Below are positions 58,055 to 64,000 of a stretch of DNA of 64,000 nucleotides, piece after piece. Numbering within the stretch: the stretch's first letter is position 1; each line of letters begins with the position of its first letter. Under the pieces are notes generated by a model. That model worked only from the letters and a program-made list of their open reading frames with translations, made no database searches and was not told the origin of the DNA. This DNA comes from Nostoc sp. LEGE 06077 (GTDB lineage: Bacteria > Cyanobacteriota > Cyanobacteriia > Cyanobacteriales > Nostocaceae). The DNA lies in assembly GCF_015207705.1 (NCBI RefSeq), contig NZ_JADEWI010000009.1, forward strand, positions 62,001-126,000. The letters are read 5' to 3'. The position numbers and the translations under genes are program-made.

Positions 58055-59026
58055 ATGACCCCAGCTACCTCCCTGTTTACCCCTGTGGAAGCAGACTTGC
58101 ACCTACTAGCCGATAACCTCAAGCAGCTAGTTGGCAATCGCCACCCCATTCTTTTTGCAGCCGCCGAACATTTATTCGGAGCTGGGGGAAAGCGCATCAG
58201 ACCCGCGATCGTCCTGCTGATATCGCGGGCGACAATGTTAGAAGAAGATATCACCCAGCGTCACCGCCGCCTAGCCGAAATCACAGAAATGATTCACACG
58301 GCCAGCCTAGTGCATGACGATGTGGTAGATGAATCGCAAATGCGCCGTGGCGTACCCACTGTTCATAGCTTGTTTGGCAATCGCATTGCTGTACTAGCAG
58401 GTGACTTTCTCTTTGCTCAATCATCTTGGTATCTGGCCAACTTAGATAATTTAGAGGTAGTCAAACTCCTCTCAGAAGTAATTATGGATTTGGCTACTGG
58501 AGAAATTCAGCAAGGCATGAACCGCTTTGATAGTAGCCTGGCAATTGAAACTTACCTGCAAAAAAGCTATTACAAGACTGCCTCACTCATTGCCAATAGT
58601 GCCAAAGCTGCTGGGTTACTGAGTGAAGTTTCCCCAGAAACAGCCCAACAGTTGTATAACTACGGGCGAAATCTCGGTTTAGCGTTTCAGATTGTAGATG
58701 ACATATTAGATTTCACCAGTACTACAGATACTTTAGGTAAACCAGCAGGTTCTGACCTCAGAAGTGGGAATTTGACCGCACCTGTTTTATTTGCCCTAGA
58801 AGAGAAACCATATTTAGAAGTGCTAATTGAACGCCAGTTTGCCCAAGCAGAAGATTTAGAGCAAGCACTAGCATTAATTCAAGATAGTCGAGGGATACAG
58901 CAGGCGCGAGAATTAGCTGCCCATCATGCCAAGTTAGCAGCTGAAGATATGGCAATTTTGCCCCCGTCAGAATCACGTCAAGCCTTAATTGACATCACGG
59001 AATATGTGCTGAGTCGACTTTATTAA
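58055..59026 (+). CDS. sds: Solanesyl (polyprenyl) diphosphate synthase
   Basis: 323 residues. First aspartate-rich motif LVHDDVVDES (Asp about 88) and second QIVDDILDF (about 215), with GGKRIRPA near residue 48. It adds isopentenyl diphosphate to a growing all-trans chain, giving the nonaprenyl tail of plastoquinone. Chain length cannot be read with certainty, but Sds is the usual cyanobacterial member. ATG at 58055 in a long leader; an intrinsic terminator follows at 59059. Confidence 0.93.
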   Translation: MTPATSLFTPVEADLHLLADNLKQLVGNRHPILFAAAEHLFGAGGKRIRPAIVLLISRATMLEEDITQRHRRLAEITEMIHTASLVHDDVVDESQMRRGVPTVHSLFGNRIAVLAGDFLFAQSSWYLANLDNLEVVKLLSEVIMDLATGEIQQGMNRFDSSLAIETYLQKSYYKTASLIANSAKAAGLLSEVSPETAQQLYNYGRNLGLAFQIVDDILDFTSTTDTLGKPAGSDLRSGNLTAPVLFALEEKPYLEVLIERQFAQAEDLEQALALIQDSRGIQQARELAAHHAKLAAEDMAILPPSESRQALIDITEYVLSRLY

Positions 59027-59058
59027 AAATTTTTGATTGTAAATTTTTGATGTTGGAG

Positions 59059-59114
59059 TTGGGAGTAGGAAAATTTGGAGTGTATCCGAAGAATCCTAAC
59101 TCCCAATTTTTTTT
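59059..59114 (+). terminator. Intrinsic terminator after sds
   Basis: TTGGGAGT plus AGGA (59059-59070) pair with TCCT and ACTCCCAA (59094-59106), followed by eight T (59107-59114). It overlaps the end of the opposing conserved gene, so may serve both. Confidence 0.8.
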
Positions 59115-59595
59115 AAGCAATATCTGGCGGTATCTGTCTCGACTTCTGTTGGGGCTTGAGCCTTTGTTTTAGCTGCTTTTGAATGGTTTTTTCTAACTGA
59201 GAACGCTGCACTTCAAAAGTATGGTCTAGTGTACCCGGTGTTTCTAAAAAAACTATGCTGTCTACGGGTGCTAGGGCGATTAATTGGAACAAAATATGGG
59301 TGACAGCAATGGGTGTGGCCACCACTTGAGGGTCTCGCCCAGCAGATGAAATTAGGGAAACATCCTGTATGGTAGAAAAAGCGTAAATCACCTGCTTCTC
59401 CAAACTTGGATCTGCACGGTGGCTCAATGTAGTTAAGACCCAGCTTCCCTCCTTTTGGAGAATGTAGTACTGGGAGTGGCGTAATTGTTGAGCGATCGCG
59501 CGAAAAGCAGGAACAATTGCTGCAATAAGATGTGGTGAAATACCATCGCGGGGTGCATTGTCGATCAGCAATTGAATTTGTGTTTCTAAATCCAT
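59113..59595 (-). CDS. Conserved cyanobacterial protein of unknown function (160 aa)
   Basis: 160 residues, mixed alpha/beta, with no signal or membrane segment; MDLETQIQLLIDNAPRDGIS at the start and a basic Gln/Lys tail (QKQLKQRLKPQQKSRQIPPD). The frame is intact and lies divergent from hetZ. Because the gene hosts a HetR-box-like palindrome (59330-59340), the upstream regulation of hetZ may run through it. No family was recognised. Confidence 0.75.
   Translation of the reverse strand: MDLETQIQLLIDNAPRDGISPHLIAAIVPAFRAIAQQLRHSQYYILQKEGSWVLTTLSHRADPSLEKQVIYAFSTIQDVSLISSAGRDPQVVATPIAVTHILFQLIALAPVDSIVFLETPGTLDHTFEVQRSQLEKTIQKQLKQRLKPQQKSRQIPPDIA
59330..59340. promoter_or_regulatory. HetR-box-like palindrome upstream of hetZ
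   Basis: GAGGGTCTCGCCC (59328-59340) resembles the HetR recognition GGGTCTAACCC known from the hetP promoter: GGGTCT and CCC are kept with the middle two bases changed. It lies about 460 bases upstream of the hetZ start, roughly where distal HetR-dependent hetZ transcription has been described for Anabaena. Partial match; binding is inferred. Confidence 0.45.
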
Positions 59596-59801
59596 AATGA
59601 CTTGTCAACGACTTTTAAGTAATGGCAATCACAGCAGGTCAAGGTGTGAACAATCCCCAGCAAATTGGGAATAATAAAATCAGCCATATCCTCATTACAG
59701 GATAGACCTGCGTTTAGCTTATACGCAAAACACACAAAGCCAATACCTACCGTCGTACAGGTTGTTTCTATGTATGTTAGGGTCTTTTAAACACCGAGAC
59801 T

Positions 59802-61007
59802 ATGAATTCAGCCGCAACCGCAACTATTCCAACCGCAACTTTTCTGGGAGAACATACTATCGGCGTGGAGGTGATATTTCAACTCCTGTACAAGGAGTTC
59901 CGGCAATCAACCAAAGCCTCAGAACAAAATTGCCATGATGTGGCAACACGCATTACCACCGAAGTATACCGAATTTGCAGCGAAAGTAAACGCATCCAAG
60001 CTTCCGGTGCTGTCGAAAGCTCCGCAATGACCCTAGCTAGACATCGGCTGCAACAATGTCAGAGGTACTATCAGTTAGGTTCCAATAGAGGCAGAGTTGA
60101 ATTACACAGTACGCTGAGTGCCATTATTTATCGTTACATTAATCCTCCCCAGCGACAATTGAGCTATCAAGGGCGGCTGACTATCATAGAAGATTTTCTA
60201 CAAAGTTTTTATTTAGAAGCATTGAATGCTTTCCGACGGGAGAATCAACTAGGTACTACCTATCGTCCCCAATCTCTTCTGGAATTAGCAGAGTATATGG
60301 CCTTTACCGAACGCTACGGTAAGCGCCGCATTCCTTTACCCGGTCGTCAGCAACAGCTAATCATTCTGCGGGCGCAGACCTTCTCACAACAACAACCTCC
60401 AGAAACCAGTGTAGATATAGAACAAGCTTCTGAAGGTAGTTCTGGTGATGGTGATGGTTCTTGGGAAGAGCCAGCAGTACACAAGTTACGCTCCACAATG
60501 GCGACACAACCAGAACCAGAACCCGAAGAAGACACTTTGCGTTCTGTTGTGATTACCGAATTGATGAGTTATTTGGAGCAAAAACAACAATCTGATTGTG
60601 CTGATTACTTCTCCCTACGGCTTAAAGATCTATCAACACAAGAAATTGAAACAATTTTAAATCTCACTCCGCGTCAGAGAGATTACTTACAACAGCGCTT
60701 CAAGTATCATTTAATTAGGTTCGCTTTATTACATCGTTGGGAACTAGTCCACGAATGGTTGGAAGCTTCTTTACACACAAATTTGGGACTAACTCCACAA
60801 CAATGGGAAGCCTATACCTCCCAACTAGACGAGAAACAGCGGTCTTTACTAGACTTAAAACAACAAGGACAACCTGACGAGAAAATTGCCAAAACTCTAG
60901 GGTTATCAATGGCACAACTGCAAAAACGCTGGTTTAAAATTCTGGAACAGGCTTGGGAAATTCGTAACTCATTAGTGTCCGGATCAGGTGCATCTACTCA
61001 TGAATAG
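59802..61007 (+). CDS. hetZ: Heterocyst differentiation protein HetZ
   Basis: 401 residues, the length of HetZ in Anabaena. It has the recognised start ATFLGEHTIGVEVIFQLLY followed by the NCHDVATRITTEVYRI region, a low-complexity Glu/Ser/Gln-rich linker (about 195-245) and a C-terminal helical part with sigma-like helices (ETILNLTPRQRDYLQQRFKY, KIAKTLGLSMAQLQKRW). HetZ acts early with HetR to commit cells to heterocyst fate. The gene overlaps patU by 8 bases, so both are on one transcript. The leader (59596-59801) is 206 bases with no box I could identify. Confidence 0.95.
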   Translation: MNSAATATIPTATFLGEHTIGVEVIFQLLYKEFRQSTKASEQNCHDVATRITTEVYRICSESKRIQASGAVESSAMTLARHRLQQCQRYYQLGSNRGRVELHSTLSAIIYRYINPPQRQLSYQGRLTIIEDFLQSFYLEALNAFRRENQLGTTYRPQSLLELAEYMAFTERYGKRRIPLPGRQQQLIILRAQTFSQQQPPETSVDIEQASEGSSGDGDGSWEEPAVHKLRSTMATQPEPEPEEDTLRSVVITELMSYLEQKQQSDCADYFSLRLKDLSTQEIETILNLTPRQRDYLQQRFKYHLIRFALLHRWELVHEWLEASLHTNLGLTPQQWEAYTSQLDEKQRSLLDLKQQGQPDEKIAKTLGLSMAQLQKRWFKILEQAWEIRNSLVSGSGASTHE

Positions 61008-61980
61008 TGACTCAGAATCCTTAAAAAACCAATTACTCACTTGGTTGTTGGCAGATGATGTCAACACCAGTGAAACTAACTTGGTCGAGTTTAAGGAAAT
61101 TGACGGGGTGGACAACTCTCTCAAACAATCAGCCACTTTCGCCAGTGGCGATCCAGAGTTGGGAGGGATACCCCAAACCTTTAAACTGGGAGACATTCCT
61201 ACTGTGCAAGACCGTTTCCAAGCCGTACTCAAGCGTCGGTTACAAACCGAAATCGAAAATCAGCCACCTTTGTTTCCTTGGGAAACACACTTAATGGAAT
61301 ATCCTGAGCGTTTGGAAGAGCGATCGCTCAGTTTAGTTCCTGCGTGGGGCTGGAAGGCACAACAATCTAAGCTGAATCTGCCGATCACTCTACCAGAAAC
61401 AGTTTTCCGAGAATTGCTAGAAAAGTGCCAAACCCTGCTAACTGCTTCACTACCATTGGGAGCTAAATTAGTTCAGGTAGTAGAAAGCTTCTTCCCGCAA
61501 GAGTCTCATGCGCTCAATGATATAGCTGGTTTAGTACTCAGAAGTACTTATCGGTCTGCGGATGTTCTTGATCAAAAACTCAATATCGAGAACGATTACC
61601 CAGATTTACAACCACGTCAACAAATGGCACTGTCTTTAATGGCTGCCAAACAACTGCTAGAAAATTTAAGTCTACCAGTTACACCAAATAGTCCCGTAGT
61701 AGAAAGACAATGGTCTACGAGTGAGGGTCTCCTGACTTTACGGGTAGAATACCAATCTCGCGGTAAACAAACTCAGTTACAAGTTCAGGCTGATTTACCA
61801 ACCAAAGGAATTGTGACATTGCGAGCAGATGGGACTTTGGCAATGGCTCAGTCTTCTAGTGCGGGCTGCTTGAATGTTGAGTTATCTTGTCATGAATTTA
61901 ACCCAACTTATACATTAGAAGTTGAGTTTCCAGAAATAGACGAACAGCCTTTGTTGTTTGTGATTAATCCGACAATCTAG
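61000..61980 (+). CDS. patU: Heterocyst pattern protein PatU (unsplit form)
   Basis: 326 residues from the ATG at 61000, which overlaps the hetZ stop by 8 bases. The start MNSDSESLKNQLLTWLLAD follows; the C-terminal part (about 120-326) is beta-rich and ends LLFVINPTI. In Anabaena PCC 7120 patU is known as two pieces, patU5 and patU3; here the frame is one continuous gene, as in Nostoc punctiforme. PatU3 is linked to lowering heterocyst frequency and interacts with HetZ. Translational coupling to hetZ is likely. Confidence 0.93.
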   Translation: MNSDSESLKNQLLTWLLADDVNTSETNLVEFKEIDGVDNSLKQSATFASGDPELGGIPQTFKLGDIPTVQDRFQAVLKRRLQTEIENQPPLFPWETHLMEYPERLEERSLSLVPAWGWKAQQSKLNLPITLPETVFRELLEKCQTLLTASLPLGAKLVQVVESFFPQESHALNDIAGLVLRSTYRSADVLDQKLNIENDYPDLQPRQQMALSLMAAKQLLENLSLPVTPNSPVVERQWSTSEGLLTLRVEYQSRGKQTQLQVQADLPTKGIVTLRADGTLAMAQSSSAGCLNVELSCHEFNPTYTLEVEFPEIDEQPLLFVINPTI

Positions 61981-62100
61981 CTCAGGTTAAAGAACGCTGA
62001 GAAATTAAGAAAATTCTTGTGGTTTTGGAGCTTATCTTTTTTAATAAGCGATCATTAGGGCTTCTACGTTTTTTGCAACGATCATTAGGGCTAAAGATTT

Positions 62101-62203
62101 GAGACTCCCAAGGGCTGCTTCGGGGAGTTAATGCTATCTGAATCAGAATTTCGGCAATGTATGAGCTACAACTAGGTAGATAGTTTAACATTGCCAACGA
62201 TAT
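62101..62203. ncRNA. Candidate small-RNA repeat unit 1 (103 bp)
   Basis: Starts GAGACTCCCAAGGGCTG and contains the stem GACTCCC / GGGGAGTT (62103-62109 with 62122-62129), an inner AAG/CTT pair and a short loop. The second unit (62204-62291) keeps the stem and changes mainly the loop. No T-run follows, so it is not a simple terminator. Strand and expression are unknown; a tandem sRNA is a proposal. Confidence 0.4.
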
Positions 62204-62291
62204 GAGACTCCCAAAGACTGCTTCGGGGAGTTACTTTTATCTGAACCAGAATTTCTCTAGGGTATGAGTTACAACTAAGTAGATGGTTTGA
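62204..62291. ncRNA. Candidate small-RNA repeat unit 2
   Basis: Starts GAGACTCCCAAAGACTG, stem GACTCCC / GGGGAGTT at 62206-62212 with 62225-62232, then ATCTGAACCAGAATTTC and GAGTTACAACTAAGTAGAT, matching unit 1 throughout with scattered substitutions. The two units are 103 bp apart. Confidence 0.4.
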
Positions 62292-62340
62292 CTAACCAAG
62301 CATTTTGTTAACTGCATCTACACCATTGCTAACCCTTGAA

Positions 62341-64000
62341 ATGTTTAACTTATCCAGGATTAATTGGTTTTCACGTCTACCCAGAGTTCATAATTGGCGA
62401 CAAAATATCCAGCAATCGCCTTTGATGGCAGTGGAAGATTCTCTGTCCTTGCGGGTGTTAGTGCTGGCATTGGTAATCATGGGAACTGTAGCAGTAGATA
62501 TTGCTGCTGATACAACATTTAGTTTTTGGGCAGTTCCCTTAAATATTCTTGGTGCGATTTGGAGTTACCGCTATCGCCGCAATCCAAATATTCCAGTTAA
62601 ATTCTGCATCGCCATTGGAATGTTAGTTGCTTTAGGCGCATTCTTTGGGCAGGTGTTGGGAGAATTAAATGATACGCGGCTGGCTTTAGCAGAGTTATTA
62701 ATTCAACTGCAAATACTCCACAGTTTTGATATGCCCAGACGCAAGGACTTGGGCTATTCAATTGTGATTGGTCTAATTTTATTGGGTGTGGCAGCAACGT
62801 TGAGCCAAACTTTGGCGTTTGCACCTGTATTACTATTATTTTTAGCGATCGCCTTACCAACTTTAGTCTTAAATTATCGTTCCCAACTGGGTTTAACTCA
62901 GTCAACAGTTAAAAGGGAAAAGACAAAATCTACACAACTTGGCTCAAAATTATCTTTTTATTTTTTATTATTTACTTTAATTCTGGGACTGGGATTAGGA
63001 ATTTTTGCAATTTTACCCCGCTTCCCTGGTTATCAATTACGGACATTTCCGGTTAGTTCACCCATTGAAGTCAAAGGTGGCTTTACAGGCAAGAGTATTA
63101 TTAATCCTGGTTATGTCCGCCAAGGTAATGCCGAAAATCAAGGTAACGGTACTGGAGAAAGCCAAAATGGGCAACCAGGAAAGCTAAATGATAGCTTTTA
63201 TTACGGTTTTAATAGCCAGATGAACCAAAACCTGCGGGGAAGCATGACACCCAAGGTGGTGATGCGGGTGCGATCGCAGGTGGAAGGATTTTGGCGTGTA
63301 TTAGCATTTGATCGCTACACAGGTAAAGGCTGGGAAATTTCCCGCAATGATGATGTTACGACCCTCAAGCGATCGCCTTGGTCTTATCAAATTTATTTGT
63401 CTCCACCTCCTACTTCTTTGCCAACGAGAGAAGTAGTCCAAACCTATACAGTGGTGGCGGATTTGCCGAATTTGATTCCGGCGATGTCCTATCCCAAAGA
63501 AATTTACTTTCCGACACCGATTATTGCTGTTGATAGAGAAAATGGGCTGCGAGCGCCTGTAAGTTTATCTGAAGACCTAACATACACAGTCATCTCAGAA
63601 GTACCTTACCGTGATCGGACTACGTTAGGCAAAGTTACTACTAAATATCCCCAGCACATTCAAAAATACTATCTGCAAATTCCGCCAGAAATTGCTCCCA
63701 AAGTCCAAAAATTAACGGAAGAAATTCTGGCTAAATACCGTCAAAACAATGTTTCTAAGTTCTCCAAATCTAGTCCAGATTCTACCTATGAAAAAGTCCT
63801 TTACCTAACTCAATACCTCAAGCAACGCTACTCAATTCCTGAAAATCCCTTTGATTTTCCTTATTTGGGCGAAGAAGAAGACTTAGTAGAAGCTTTCTTG
63901 TTTAAACATCAAGGCGGCTACCCTGACCATTTTTCTACCGTGCTGACAGTGATGCTACGTTCTATTGGCATTCCAGCGCGGTTGGTAGCGGGGTTTAGTC
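62341..64000 (+). CDS. Transglutaminase-like membrane protein, catalytic Cys replaced, 3' truncated
   Basis: Open from the ATG at 62341 to the window end (553 residues seen). The N-terminus has about six membrane helices (LRVLVLALVIMGTVAVDIAA, IVIGLILLGVAATLSQTLAF, FLLFTLILGLGLGIFAILP), then a large periplasmic part including VMRVRSQVEGFWRVLAFDRY and the transglutaminase core near the edge: GGYPDHFSTVLTVMLRSIGI. In active members the motif is GGYCxHF; here Pro takes the place of the nucleophilic Cys. This is the TgpA/DUF3488 type. The His of HF is kept. The role may be structural, or it may be a pseudoenzyme. It is separated from patU by the repeat units. Confidence 0.88.
   Translation, partial: MFNLSRINWFSRLPRVHNWRQNIQQSPLMAVEDSLSLRVLVLALVIMGTVAVDIAADTTFSFWAVPLNILGAIWSYRYRRNPNIPVKFCIAIGMLVALGAFFGQVLGELNDTRLALAELLIQLQILHSFDMPRRKDLGYSIVIGLILLGVAATLSQTLAFAPVLLLFLAIALPTLVLNYRSQLGLTQSTVKREKTKSTQLGSKLSFYFLLFTLILGLGLGIFAILPRFPGYQLRTFPVSSPIEVKGGFTGKSIINPGYVRQGNAENQGNGTGESQNGQPGKLNDSFYYGFNSQMNQNLRGSMTPKVVMRVRSQVEGFWRVLAFDRYTGKGWEISRNDDVTTLKRSPWSYQIYLSPPPTSLPTREVVQTYTVVADLPNLIPAMSYPKEIYFPTPIIAVDRENGLRAPVSLSEDLTYTVISEVPYRDRTTLGKVTTKYPQHIQKYYLQIPPEIAPKVQKLTEEILAKYRQNNVSKFSKSSPDSTYEKVLYLTQYLKQRYSIPENPFDFPYLGEEEDLVEAFLFKHQGGYPDHFSTVLTVMLRSIGIPARLVAGFS

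Larger units (their letters stand above)
61981..62340. other. Intergenic repeat region between patU and the transglutaminase gene
   Basis: 360 bases. GATCATTAGGGCT occurs twice (62050 and 62090), followed by the duplicated stem-loop unit at 62101-62291. No gene. Confidence 0.6.

Noticed and set aside
59780-59801. AGGGTCTTTTAAAC directly before hetZ as a HetR site
   Set aside because: Only one half matches the recognition palindrome and there is no mirrored half; the fuller candidate is at 59330-59340.

Overview
The window comes from a filamentous, heterocyst-forming cyanobacterium of the Nostocales (Nostoc / Anabaena / Trichormus type). The evidence is the many GCGATCGC (HIP1) octamers, heptameric TTGACTA-type short tandem repeats, a hetZ-patU locus, tandem amiC amidases, a NucA-type nuclease with its NuiA inhibitor, CYP110-like P450, and multidomain Ser/Thr-His kinases. 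Nearly all of it looks chromosomal, with AT-rich intergenic regions and dispersed palindromes.

Left part (1-19 kb): a truncated VOC gene, ribosome-assembly GTPase rbgA, an FHA-GAF-adenylate cyclase, a Uma2 nuclease meeting a NACHT NTPase tail to tail, an exported unknown protein, a PstS-like lipoprotein followed by a sensor histidine kinase, a membrane-anchored methyltransferase overlapping a double VOC protein, a CHASE2-Ser/Thr kinase, an NTF2-like protein, an LD-carboxypeptidase, a GTPase of the DUF697 type and an orphan ZnuB-like permease.

Mobile island (19.2-23.4 kb): a 4.2-kb element is integrated in tRNA-Phe(GAA). It is bounded by perfect 48-bp direct repeats (19225-19272 and 23369-23416), carries its own tyrosine integrase and three or four small unknown genes, has TGGCATAAA-type repeats near both ends, and separates the tRNA gene from its probable terminator. 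There is no recognisable replication or transfer gene.

Middle (24-43 kb): nucA-like nuclease converging on nuiA, a MAPEG protein, an 1892-residue Ser/Thr kinase / AAA ATPase / GAF / histidine kinase, a terpene synthase-P450 pair, a 1.1-kb AT-rich gap, mutS, a truncated glycosyltransferase-like ORF, an fdhD pseudogene that is absent from a simple ORF search, queD and ribD.

Right part (42-64 kb): a core cell-envelope and development block, with mreB-mreC-mreD, ssb, a SIMPL protein, an EVE protein, a NapH-like 4Fe-4S membrane protein, a CPA2 antiporter, amiC1-amiC2, murI, sds, then hetZ-patU and a transglutaminase-like membrane protein cut by the window edge. Many of these genes concern peptidoglycan, septa and cell shape (mreBCD, amiC, murI), next to heterocyst pattern control (hetZ-patU). 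Between patU and the transglutaminase gene lies a duplicated 103-bp unit, each copy containing a conserved stem-loop, which could encode tandem small RNAs. A HetR-box-like palindrome lies about 460 bp upstream of hetZ, inside the opposing gene.
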